From: Gracilariopsis chorda
Taxonomy: Eukaryota; Rhodophyta; Florideophyceae; Gracilariales; Gracilariaceae
Direction: 5' to 3'
NCBI GenBank assembly: GCA_003194525.1
Contig: NBIV01000101.1
Coordinates: 124,001 to 188,000, forward strand
DNA: 64,000 bases
Shown: positions 10,784-19,606 of the stretch, piece by piece
Position numbering within the stretch: the stretch's first letter is position 1
How the letters are laid out: every line of letters starts with the position of its first letter
Translations under genes and position numbers: made by a program
The notes under the pieces: model-generated
What the model was told of the DNA's origin: nothing
Databases searched by the model: none
The model's input: only the letters and a program-made list of their open reading frames with translations

Positions 10784-11423
10784 GACGCAGCTGCTACAAA
10801 GCGCAGCTGTTCATTTTTTCTTTTCCCCCCTCTGTTGGTTTGTGCCGTAACTTTTGATCGCCGCTCTCTTGCCGATTCATTTTCTTTTCTACCACCCGTT
10901 CCCTCTAGCTAACTGCAATCGTCCATTCATAGAGCAAAAGCTGTTCGCACGTTCAGCGCCACTCCTCTTCGTACCTCCTCCTTTTCTACCTCGTTTTTTG
11001 ACTTTTTCCAAAAACGTAGTAAACACAACAAAAATATAAACATAGACGCTAATGCTACGTCGTTTTTATCGCACAATCGCACTCTTTCTCTCAATCAACA
11101 CTCGCAAGTACACCCCACTCCGGGACACAACACTCTCCACTTGTGTTCCCACAATGCCACCCCCAACACGAAAGAGAAACACAAGAAAAAAGGGGCGCAC
11201 TCGCTCTCTCGAGTGTGTGCCTATGGTGAGTCATCACCGGTCTCATGCCGCGCATGACGAGCACCAACAGCCACGCTGTACGCTGATGCAGCCGCCAACG
11301 CACGCGCTCCAAACACACAATAAAAACACACACACGAAAAAAAAAAAAAAAAAACAATTTCGCACGCGAGCACACCCGCACCTGACACACAGTCAACATG
11401 CGAAAGAAGCGCGTGGACGCACG
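10784..11423. other. Convergent intergenic region
   Basis: This lies between the 3' ends of the zinc-finger gene and the phosphotransferase gene. It contains a run of at least 16 A at about 11338-11355 preceded by ACACACACG repeats. The frame 11052-11534 has low complexity and overlaps the phosphotransferase C-terminus on the other strand. No gene is supported. Confidence 0.5.
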
Positions 11424-12725
11424 TTACAAGTCTTTCTTCGTCGTCTGCTGGTCGCCATCTTCGCTAAGCTTGCTTGCCACATGATGACAACTGTCATCGT
11501 CCGCGTTTTCAGTCGTCGCCCCGTCCTCTCGTAACCTCTTCAGCGAGAAGCATCGCACATTCAGAGTTTCACAAATCTGAGCGATCACGCAGAACGCGCG
11601 CCAGACATTGTACACCGTCACCATGATTGCCATCGCTCCCACCACAATCGTCACATCGCCGCTGTAGTGTTGCATCACGCCGCGCTCTGCACCCACCACT
11701 GCGGCACAGCTCACAATGCACGGTACTAGCAGCACCGGCACATACGGATAGCATCCACCCGTCAAGTGAGCCAACATCACCCTCGTGATGAGGTCGTAAA
11801 TCGCGCCACCACTCGTCCACATCATTGCAATACCCACGTTGGCAAACGTGCGCGGCGCGAGTATCGGCGTCAGCTGAAAAATGCTCGCGTACAGCAAAAG
11901 CGGAACACTTCGCGCCACCATGTTTGTCAGCGCTTTCAACCGCTGTTTCATGCCGCGCGCGTGTTGCACAACGCCGTAAACGTTTCCCGCCACAGCGTGG
12001 ATCGTGGCTACAATGCTCACAATTACACAGATCCGATTCATGGCTAGGGCGGATACTTGTTGCGGGATGTGCGTCAGCAAGCTGTCCGGGACAAGTTGTG
12101 AGAGCTGTTTGTGCCACAGTTGCGGGCCGAAGACAGCGGTGAGCGCGTAGAGACAGCACAAGGTCATGATACCTTCATTTGGCCCATTCAGTTGGCGGAG
12201 GATCATTGCGCCGGTAAGATACTCCTCCAAGGTGGCCATGAACAGCATTGTGTGTCCCAGGGTGAGCAACATCAACATTGCCTGCGCGGTGCATCCCAAC
12301 TGCACGGTGGCCAACATGGTCATACCGGACAAGGTGACGTTGAGCGCGTCGCAGCCGTGGTCAAACAGCTGCCCCAATGGGGACGAACTGTTTGTTCGCC
12401 GCGCTTGCTTTCCGTCCAAGTTGTCGAGCACCATGTAGCTGAACAGCGCCCATCCGGCAAGCGCGTACACGCTGCGCGGCGCTTGCTGGGTGAGATCGTG
12501 ACTGTAGTAGAGCAACTGGAGGTGAGAAGCGACAATGAGGAGAAATCCGCTCAACGTGATCATGTTAGGCGCCATCCACAGGGGGAAGAAGCTCACCAGC
12601 CGGTTGTACATGGGGTTCATTATGTACTGACGCATGAGAGAGCGATCCTCGCCGGCGTACTTGTATTGGCGGAGCGCATTCACTTGTTGGGCGCTGAGGT
12701 GGGCACGGTACCACCACGGAGCCAT
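11424..12725 (-). CDS. CDP-alcohol phosphotransferase (ethanolamine/choline phosphotransferase)
   Basis: This intronless 433-aa membrane protein has the full CDP-alcohol phosphatidyltransferase motif: D104-G105, A108-R109, G118, D122 and D126 in DNLDGKQARR and PLGQLFDHGCDALN. Several hydrophobic helices follow, as in EPT1/CPT1. Length and N-terminal layout (SMLMRQYIMNPMYNRL-like lead into WMAPNMITLSG) match the eukaryotic sn-1,2-diacylglycerol choline/ethanolamine phosphotransferases. These ER or Golgi enzymes transfer phosphocholine or phosphoethanolamine from the CDP-linked form to diacylglycerol, the last Kennedy pathway step. Choline versus ethanolamine preference cannot be read from the sequence. 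The C-terminus is hydrophilic and ends with KDL, which might act as an ER-retention tail, though that is inference. Confidence 0.9.
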   Translation of the reverse strand: MAPWWYRAHLSAQQVNALRQYKYAGEDRSLMRQYIMNPMYNRLVSFFPLWMAPNMITLSGFLLIVASHLQLLYYSHDLTQQAPRSVYALAGWALFSYMVLDNLDGKQARRTNSSSPLGQLFDHGCDALNVTLSGMTMLATVQLGCTAQAMLMLLTLGHTMLFMATLEEYLTGAMILRQLNGPNEGIMTLCCLYALTAVFGPQLWHKQLSQLVPDSLLTHIPQQVSALAMNRICVIVSIVATIHAVAGNVYGVVQHARGMKQRLKALTNMVARSVPLLLYASIFQLTPILAPRTFANVGIAMMWTSGGAIYDLITRVMLAHLTGGCYPYVPVLLVPCIVSCAAVVGAERGVMQHYSGDVTIVVGAMAIMVTVYNVWRAFCVIAQICETLNVRCFSLKRLREDGATTENADDDSCHHVASKLSEDGDQQTTKKDL

Positions 12726-13474
12726 GGCGGAGGGTGGGAGTTACGATGGGGGGGACGGCGCCACTACAGCCTTCACGAGCCATCATCTTCATGATGATCA
12801 TCATGTCGTGTGATGGCATGAGCGCCGGTTGGACGCTGAGGGCGCTTTTTTTGGTGTTTTGGTTTTCAAGTTTTCACTATCCGGTAATATTTGGGCGCTT
12901 CTGCAACGCGTGTAGACACGGCGCGTTTTGCCCAAAATGGTGGGTGTCTTTCCCGCAACATGTTATTCGCCACGAGCTATGGGCGCCCGTGGAGCCTATC
13001 ATCATAGTATGATACCGACGACGGACCGGCTGCGGGCGACGGTATCTATGATATGCACTACTGTAGTGGACACAAAGGTACTAACGGTATACCGAAGGTA
13101 GATAGATGACCACTGGTTATTTTCCACGCCCAAGTCCCCTGGGACAGCAAACGATCAAGGCGGCGAGTAGGCGCCGACGGCGGAGGCACTGCATCAGCGA
13201 ATGGCCGGCACCAGCTGCTGCGCAGTAGTGCTCACAACAAGTGACAATTCGAACTCCCCGCGGCGCGTCGCCGTGATGGCGCAGCACACGCCCCTTTGGC
13301 AGCCGCCGCAGCGCAGTGTGTAACCCTGACGTGGCACAAGCGCTGGTGTCTAATTGGAAGTGGTGTGCTTTGCAGCCGGACAGCAGAACAAGAGAACACA
13401 AAGCAAGAGCCTGTGGCCGGGGAGCCTTGCTGCCGCTGCCGTTGCTACTTGCTCATGCTGCTGAGGCACGAACG
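12726..13474. other. Divergent intergenic region
   Basis: This separates the starts of the phosphotransferase (minus) and the methyltransferase-like gene (plus). Near 13073-13100 is GGTACTAACGGTATACC, a loose version of the recurring GGTACCGTTG motif. An upstream in-frame ATG at 13316 would extend the methyltransferase-like protein by 53 residues but would bury its signal peptide. No other gene is supported. Confidence 0.5.
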
Positions 13475-14575
13475 ATGACTCGGAACGCGTTTGTCCTGTT
13501 ACTTGCTGCTGCGTGTATGTGCGGGCTGCTGGGTGGAATGATGCCCTGTGCCAGCGCGGCGCCTGCTCGAGTTGGCTTGCGTGGCGGCCGCGCCGCCGGT
13601 GCTGCGGTGGCCGCGGAGCGCTCCGCTGCGATGCGATTGGGTGCCGTGCGTATGGGTCGCGTGTTGAGTGGCGTGGTGAAAAGGATGAAAAGGGGTGGAA
13701 AGCATAAGCTCTCGCTTCCTGCTATGTCCATGAGAAAGTCGGACGAGGACGACAGCGAGCATGACGGTGAGGACGATGACGATGACGATGACGATTCTGA
13801 TGAGGATGATGAGGAGTCCGAGTCGGAAGAGGAGAGCAGCTCGGAATCAGAATCAAAGTCGCCGTCCGCCACGCCGGTGGCAGTGGCCAAAACAATTCGC
13901 ACCGCTGCCGACGGAGGCGGAACGGGCCACATTGTGGACGGTGTAAACGTAACGCACATCAGTTACATGATCTTCAAGATCATCAAGGCCAACAAGATTC
14001 GCTCAGTGGTGGACATGCCATGTCGCAACTCCCTGCAGTGGTTCCCGCAGCTGCTGCAACGCATTGACTTTGAACTGGGCGAGTTCAAGTACTACTGTGT
14101 GGACACGGACGGTGACGGCGTGGCAGCGCCCATGGAAGATGTGCGCTCGCACTTTTCGGAAGCGGGAAACCCGGAGTTCCTGCACATGAAACCGGACGCG
14201 GCGCATGCGATTCCCAGGGCGGACCTGGTGTTCAGTTGGGGCGGACCGCAGCAATGGGGCGTGCGAAACACATGGGCGTTCTTCACGGCGCTGCGAAGCG
14301 TGCGTCCAAAGTTTCTGATGATCACTAACAACCCTACGGTATCGAACACGAACGACCACGACGGCACTCTCAACCTTCGCAAGCAACCATTCCATGTAAG
14401 TTGACAACGGTTTTTTTTTTTTTTTGTTGATGTACGGAGATGAACTAACGACTTGGGGCTTTGTGGCTCGTGACAGTTTGCAAAAGCGATGAGGGTGATC
14501 TCGGACGTGACCGTGGGGGAGGTGCCCAAGCAACTACTTCTGTACAAGATGGACAGCATTCGCGCTGGGTTCTGA
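13475..14575 (+). CDS. Secreted methyltransferase-like protein with acidic linker, two exons
   Basis: Exon 1 is 13475-14395; an 81-nt intron (14396-14476, GTAAGT to ACAG) is followed by exon 2, 14477-14575, in phase 0. The start was chosen because MTRNAFVLLLAAACMCGLLG gives a clear signal peptide. A Lys/Arg-rich segment is followed by about 45 residues of mostly Asp, Glu and Ser, then a compact domain of about 170 residues. That domain has the layout of a class I SAM-dependent methyltransferase family: motif I-like SVVDMPCRNSLQWFPQLLQR, YYCVDTDGDG, ADLVFSWGGPQQWG, FLMITNNP, a NLRKQPF loop, and a final LLLYKMDSI strand supplied by exon 2. The usual glycine-rich loop is replaced by MPCRNS, so binding of SAM is uncertain. 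An ER or Golgi role is inferred from the leader. Confidence 0.6.
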
Positions 14576-14626
14576 CGGAGAAGGTATGACAAACTTACAG
14601 CGCAGCAACAATTCAAGAGAGTGAAG

Positions 14627-15319
14627 TCAAACACGAGTGGCACGCAGCAGCAGCTGACAGCCGTCCGCCACGGGCATCATCATCTCCACGAAGCCGAATC
14701 CAAACACATCCGTCCACACGGCACGCCTTCGAATCAAGCACAGGTGGAAAGTGGCCAGCGCGAAGAGCACCGCCGCCGTGCAAAACAACAAGTAATTGAT
14801 CTGCACGGCCAGGACGGCGCGCACCGTCCACGCCGCCGGGTGGCGCCACAATTGCAGCACGGTTCGACGCGACTGCGGAAGTAGCTCAATTGCCTGCAGT
14901 AAACAACCCACGGTGCCCACGTACAGCAGATGCAAAAACGCCTTGTAGTTGTGCGCCCCAATGCAGATGCACAGCACCCCGCAGTGGTGCGAGCGGCTTG
15001 GAATACAAGTTCCGCACCGGTTGCAATGCCTTGTACGCCGTCCGATTCTCGCCCTTCCACACGGCTCGCACTGCGCGAAGGCAAGCGCCCCGCCATTGGG
15101 GCGCGCCAGCTCGTCCACCGCGCGCTGGTACCGCCTCAATGCGCGCTCCGAGTAGAGCTCGTGCTCAACGAAGAGCGCGTACGCGAACAGAGCGTGCGCC
15201 ACCGCGCCCAGGGAAGGCTGCAACGGAAGCACCACACGCAACGCAAGCACGTAAATGAGAACAATAAACGCCGTCAAAGCGGCTGCGTGCACGCGTCGAC
15301 GCGCGCCCACATTGGACAT
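14627..15319 (-). CDS. DHHC-family S-acyltransferase-like protein, active motif SHHC
   Basis: The 230-aa protein has two hydrophobic segments near residues 14-32 and 38-52, a cysteine-rich domain at 84-124, and two more hydrophobic segments after it, the usual four-helix layout. The zinc-binding pattern is present: C84, C87, H98, C99, C102, C105, H112, and the nucleophile C113, then C119 and N124 (HHCGVLCICIGAHN). The catalytic motif, however, reads SHHC, with Ser110 in place of Asp. The Trp normally found two residues after the motif is Val. Family members transfer palmitate to protein cysteines. Asp loss often weakens but does not always abolish activity. It is convergent with the methyltransferase-like gene, 51 bp apart. 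Confidence 0.8.
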   Translation of the reverse strand: MSNVGARRRVHAAALTAFIVLIYVLALRVVLPLQPSLGAVAHALFAYALFVEHELYSERALRRYQRAVDELARPNGGALAFAQCEPCGRARIGRRTRHCNRCGTCIPSRSHHCGVLCICIGAHNYKAFLHLLYVGTVGCLLQAIELLPQSRRTVLQLWRHPAAWTVRAVLAVQINYLLFCTAAVLFALATFHLCLIRRRAVWTDVFGFGFVEMMMPVADGCQLLLRATRV

Positions 15320-16130
15320 TGCGCCAATAATAACTTTAGTAGTGACGGACGCAACCGCCTGTGCGCTACTTCATCACTCCAGCGCACTGCCGCCGCACTC
15401 GAGTCCGCATGCGTGATCATTCGTAAAGCTCGTGTTGCCACGAATCGTTCCGCACCAAGAACGCACACTCACGCGGAAAAAATGTCGTGTATATAGGTAT
15501 GCAAAGTCTTCCACGCTGTGTGCCGCGCTGTGTAGCTCCAAACACAACGCATTCCAACCTACCGCGCTAACCATACGGCCGCCGTCATCACTGCCACTCA
15601 GTGTCTGCATCACATGCCTTCGACACCTGTTTTAGGACAACTTCAAGACTTAGCCCCCCCCCCCTTCCCCATCCACAACGTGCTGCACACACATCTACAT
15701 TCATTCCACCTCACCAAAACCACAAACAGCCACCATACCACAACCCCGTCATACGTTGTCATACCTGTCCTTCACCACTAGAACTTTCCTGCTGCTTCCC
15801 AAACTCAAACAACATTGTCAGAGATCAACACGCACCGCTTGCTCGTCGTTCTATTTTGAGATACTCCACAAAACTACGCACCGCATCCGTAGTCTCCGTC
15901 ACTATCACACCAGCTGTTTGTTGCTTTAAAAACCGCATATCACTCCCCGTCTCTGTTACGCACCAATCCCTCTCTCCCACAACTTGCATGTCTAATCCCC
16001 CCTTGTCCAGTTTCCATGCACCATCGCCCCTCCGCCCTGCCTAGCCACACCTAGCGCACATTCCAAGACACATGTAGACCAGAAGCAATACCTCCACAAC
16101 CAAATAAAAAAAACTGTATCTCAATTAACC
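15320..16130. other. Divergent intergenic region
   Basis: This lies between the DHHC-like gene (minus) and the DHFR gene (plus). From 15650 it is C- and A-rich on the plus strand, like the leader of other genes here. The frame at 15601-16044 is low complexity. No gene, repeat or RNA is supported. Confidence 0.5.
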
Positions 16131-16907
16131 ATGCCAGATCAACACCATCCAACACAACTCAGCCTTCCATATAACAAACCTCATACAAAACGGTGCACGC
16201 TACTTTCACGCTTCGAAGCTCACACTTTCCCTCAACACAACAACGCCATCCTTGCCGCACACTTGCGCCCCAGGGCAAGCGTTTCACCGCGCATGCAAAA
16301 GCCAATCATCTCCCTCGTCGTCGCCTACACCCGCGTCAACCGAGTAATAGGCATTCGCGACGCTCTGCCATGGCCGCGTCTCCAAGCCGACATGCGTCGT
16401 TTCGCAAAACTCACCTACTACCACGCCATCATAATGGGTCGCAAAACCTTTGAATCCGACCCAATAAACTCCTCCCCGCTGCCGCATCGTCGCAACATAG
16501 TGCTCTCCAGAAACCCGGTCTGGATCCCTCCCCAAGGCGTGCTGCACGCCTTCGACTGGGACGAGGCCCTCCTGCTGGCCGACTCGGGCTTTGGCGCCGC
16601 TGGCTATCATGACGGTTCGCGCATGGTCAGAACCCCGCTTTGTAACCGCCACATCTTCGTTCTGGGCGGACAGTCGGTGTATAAACTCGCACTTGATCGC
16701 GGGTGTCAGTGGGTTTTCGCTACGGAGATCGACGGTCAGATGCCTGGAGATTCTTTCTTCCCCGAGTTGCCCTCGTCAGAATGGGACCGTGTGCCACCGA
16801 GCGATTGCCCAAGACACTGGGCTTCTGAACACCAGTTTCGCGAAAAGGGCTATACGTTCTCCTTTGTAACATACAAGAGAAAGGACCATCCTTATTTACT
16901 GTTTTGA
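16131..16907 (+). CDS. Dihydrofolate reductase, not fused to thymidylate synthase
   Basis: The longest frame is 258 aa; a second ATG at 16293 (residue 55) starts exactly at the core, MQKPIISLVVAYTRVNRVIG. The family fold is clear: GIRDALPW substrate loop, DMRRFAKLT helix, IIMGRKTFES with the NADPH-binding Gly-Arg-Lys-Thr, LPHRRNIVLSRNP, HIFVLGGQSVYKLAL (the GG nucleotide loop) and a final YTFSFVTYKRK strand. The acidic active-site residue is the Asp of ADMRRF. It reduces dihydrofolate to tetrahydrofolate with NADPH. The 54-residue N-terminal extension has few acids and could target an organelle, or it may be untranslated. The protein ends at a stop after the reductase domain, so no thymidylate synthase is attached. 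The gene is convergent with PurM, 37 bp apart. Confidence 0.9.
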   Translation: MPDQHHPTQLSLPYNKPHTKRCTLLSRFEAHTFPQHNNAILAAHLRPRASVSPRMQKPIISLVVAYTRVNRVIGIRDALPWPRLQADMRRFAKLTYYHAIIMGRKTFESDPINSSPLPHRRNIVLSRNPVWIPPQGVLHAFDWDEALLLADSGFGAAGYHDGSRMVRTPLCNRHIFVLGGQSVYKLALDRGCQWVFATEIDGQMPGDSFFPELPSSEWDRVPPSDCPRHWASEHQFREKGYTFSFVTYKRKDHPYLLF

Positions 16908-16944
16908 GTGCGCCAACTTCCTTCGTCTCGTGAGTAACGCTTGT

Positions 16945-18324
16945 CTAGTACTTGTCGAAGCTAACACCGCTGTTACTCTCCAACACTCTTCGTTCCGCAT
17001 CCACGTAACCCACCCGCTTGCACCCCGCTAAACGCTCTTGTAACCATCGGCACACCGCGTCGCACGACTTGTGAGACACGACCATTGCCATCCCCATTCC
17101 CATATTGAAAGTTCTCCACATTTCAAAGTCACTGATTTCTCCACTGGCTTGCATCCATTCAAACTCTGGCAACACTTCTAACGCGTCATCAATAACAAAC
17201 CCAATATCCGCTCCAAGCCGAAGTAGATTCGACAGCCCGCCACCAGTGATATGAGCAATACCATGAATATCATCGTACGAACACGGTCCGTCACCCCCTC
17301 TACACGTCTGCAACAAATCCACCACGGGGTCCACATAGATCATCGTTGGATTGAGCAACACCTCTCCAAGTTGCACATCCCCATCACTGTGACGCCACAG
17401 TCCGTCAGCACGCGGCCCGATGTCAAAAGGTGCAGCATCGTCCAGCGATAACCCACTTTTCATCAAAATCTTTCTTACCAGCGAGAATCCATTTGAATGA
17501 ATGCCAGAAGATGGCAGTCCAATGATTGAATCGCCACTCGTTACCCGTCCTTCAAGTTGCATGCCTTTTGGTAACCAGCCTAGCGCCGTTCCACTCACAT
17601 CGATTTCGCGTACCATATCTGGTAAACTCGCCGTCTCACCGCCACACAGACTTACACGTGCTCGTCGACAAGCTTCGCCCAAACCGCGTCCCAGCGCAGC
17701 CCACGTTTCCGCGTCCGGACGAGGTGCGGCAATATAATCTACAAACGCTATTGGTTCGGCACCAATACATAGCAAGTCGTTCACGTTCATCGCCATGCAG
17801 TCTATTGCAACCGTATCATAAACATCCATCTGCGCAGCGAGTAGTAGTTTGCTTCCCACTCCATCTGTGCAAAGCGCAAGCAAGTTGTCACCGAATTCAA
17901 TTAGTCCGGAAAACCCTCCGGAATGATCAACTGGCGCCCCGAAAGTACCGGATTTGCGGTGCGCAACAGGGCCCAGAGCTGAAATCAGCGCTTTAACACT
18001 TGCTGATTCCGTGTCTATGTTCACGCCGGACGACGCGTAAGTTAACGATTCGTTCTTTGATGTCATGCTACATGTTCTGCGACTTGTGCACTTTATTGAT
18101 GCCCTGCGCCGCGCGCTGCAGAACACATTGTTTGTACGTAGGGTAAATCGTGGAGTTAGTGGAAGCTGCGCAAGGAAGGCTACATTCACCATCTTTCTTT
18201 CCTTGTGATGCCAACGGCGAACGCCCCATCCGTCCCACCCGAACGGTGATGACGTGTTTAGCATCGCCTCGTAACCTGAACAGCCAGCCGTCTTTTTTCT
18301 GCTAGGAGATCCAGATCTGTACAT
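16945..18324 (-). CDS. purM: Phosphoribosylformylglycinamidine cyclo-ligase (AIR synthetase), archaeal-type
   Basis: The conserved core begins at residue 87 of this frame (ATG at 18066, TYASSGVNIDTESASVKALI) and runs to the end, about 373 residues. The upstream part has no acids and ATGs at 18324 and 18192, so a plastid or mitochondrial leader is likely; the exact start is open. Core landmarks are LCTDGVGSKLLLAAQMDVYD, DCMAMNVNDLLCIGAEPIAF, SLCGGETASLPDM, IIGLPSSGIHSNGFSLVRK and HITGGGLSNLLRLG. The enzyme closes the imidazole ring of AIR using ATP, step five of purine synthesis. It is a single-domain protein, not the GARS-AIRS-GART fusion of animals. The wording of the motifs resembles archaeal PurM more than the plant or bacterial type. 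Confidence 0.9.
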   Translation of the reverse strand: MYRSGSPSRKKTAGCSGYEAMLNTSSPFGWDGWGVRRWHHKERKMVNVAFLAQLPLTPRFTLRTNNVFCSARRRASIKCTSRRTCSMTSKNESLTYASSGVNIDTESASVKALISALGPVAHRKSGTFGAPVDHSGGFSGLIEFGDNLLALCTDGVGSKLLLAAQMDVYDTVAIDCMAMNVNDLLCIGAEPIAFVDYIAAPRPDAETWAALGRGLGEACRRARVSLCGGETASLPDMVREIDVSGTALGWLPKGMQLEGRVTSGDSIIGLPSSGIHSNGFSLVRKILMKSGLSLDDAAPFDIGPRADGLWRHSDGDVQLGEVLLNPTMIYVDPVVDLLQTCRGGDGPCSYDDIHGIAHITGGGLSNLLRLGADIGFVIDDALEVLPEFEWMQASGEISDFEMWRTFNMGMGMAMVVSHKSCDAVCRWLQERLAGCKRVGYVDAERRVLESNSGVSFDKY

Positions 18325-18345
18325 ACAACGGTACAACGGTACATA
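18325..18345. promoter_or_regulatory. Tandem ACAACGGTAC motif in a divergent promoter
   Basis: Two overlapping copies of ACAACGGTAC lie between the PurM and mitochondrial ribosomal protein genes. AACGG is the core of Myb sites, including plant mitosis-specific MSA elements. Function is inferred from recurrence and position only. Confidence 0.35.
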
Positions 18346-18558
18346 GGTAATTTATAGAGCGCTCATTGTGAAAAGAGATGAATTATATTTTTTTTAAGCA
18401 GTTTTCTGATCGCCAGACTGTCTCCTGGAGAAGACTGTCCCTATCTGCTCGCCGCTTCTTCTCGTAGCCACCAGAAGCAAGCCGATCCTTATTGTAGATA
18501 AACGCTCAGAAGGGCGAAGTCATTACAATAGCGGTTTGATACATTTTGTCTAGCAGCG

Positions 18559-18969
18559 ATGAAGCCCAAAAACATCACAATCAAGAACCTCGCGGAAGTT
18601 GTAGCGGCAAAAGCAGCTCGTCCAGAAGTTATGAAGCCTCAGAAAGTCAACGATAAGTGGCGCATGCCAAAGATGTCAGCAATGGCTATAGCTCGTCGTC
18701 GAAAGGAGTATCTTAAGGCCGGCAAGGAATGGCCTTGGGATATACCACACAAGATTGTTGAGAAGCGCGTTCCATTCAAGGGCCACTTACGCGAACTCCG
18801 GTACCGGCAAAAAAAAGAAGAAATTGCTCGCTGCATGGCAAGAATGCCAAAGCTAATCGAGGAGTATAGAAAGCGAACAGCCGAGCGGAAGAAAAAGAAA
18901 AAGGAGGAAGGGCTGTTGGGGCTTTTGCGGAAACCGCGGGAGGTACCAGGCGTCTCCTCTCGAGTTTGA
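18559..18969 (+). CDS. Putative mitochondrial large-subunit ribosomal protein, mL59/mL64-like
   Basis: The 136-aa protein is very basic. It contains KWRMPKMSAMAIARRRKEYL followed by GKEWPW, a pattern I associate with the mL59/mL64 group (fungal MRPL25, animal CRIF1), then a Lys/Glu/Arg-rich coiled-coil segment (EEYRKRTAERKKKKKEE). Small basic proteins of this kind sit on the surface of the mitochondrial large ribosomal subunit. No introns are seen. The family call rests on a short motif, so another mitochondrial ribosomal protein is possible. It is convergent with the ubiquitin-conjugating enzyme gene. Confidence 0.5.
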   Translation: MKPKNITIKNLAEVVAAKAARPEVMKPQKVNDKWRMPKMSAMAIARRRKEYLKAGKEWPWDIPHKIVEKRVPFKGHLRELRYRQKKEEIARCMARMPKLIEEYRKRTAERKKKKKEEGLLGLLRKPREVPGVSSRV

Positions 18970-19062
18970 ACGTACAACGGTACTCATGTTTTCTGATTTC
19001 GACAACGACAGGAGTGCGGGCATAGCTGTATCGCTGAATTAGGAACTATGAAGAGCCAGTTG

Positions 19063-19606
19063 TTATGTCGCGAATCTGATTGTCCAGTCTTGCGCTGTTT
19101 CATCATGTTTGGCACGGTCGATCAAGTACTGAACCGCTATGGAACCCACCAGCGGACTGTGTGGATTGGGTTCTATCAGCAGGCCTGTGATCGCACTTAG
19201 AAGATTTGCAACTGTCAGAGCAGGACTCCACATGGAATCTAAAGAGTCAAGGAAGCATACTTTTCCAGATGAGTTAATGTTACAATGATATATGCGAGTG
19301 CGGAAGGTGATTTTGGGAGGGGAGAACGGATAGTCTTTTGGAAAGCTGATAGCAACAAAGAACACACCTGAGGATGGGATTGATTCATTGATTAGATCAT
19401 TCTGTTCATGTGTCCCGAAACCAGCCCTGCTGAGTTATGGTTTAGAGCGAAAGCAACGTACCAGATTCGTATGGAGAGCCTTCTGGCCCCTCTATCGTAG
19501 CAACCCATTCATATATGTTGTCCCCTTTGGGTCCCGCCGTGCAGTGCAAAGGGGGATCACTATTTATCTCCTTCAATTCCTTTTGAATTCTTTGAAGCAG
19601 AGCCAT
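19063..19606 (-). CDS. Ubiquitin-conjugating enzyme E2 (UBC4/5 class), two exons
   Basis: Exons 19606-19462 and 19367-19063 flank a 94-nt intron (GTACGT to CTCAG); the joined frame gives 149 aa with the codon split G/GT at [81 protein letters not shown] and the final DWTIRFAT are the UBC fold in order. The catalytic cysteine is in GKVCFLDSL, with one residue more between Cys and WSP than in UBC4/5. The HPN motif that supports isopeptide formation reads HCN. A GTAAGT...TTTTAG segment upstream (about 19673-19712) may be a 5' UTR intron; splicing it would not keep the upstream ATG in frame. Partner E3 and pathway are unknown. Confidence 0.85.
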
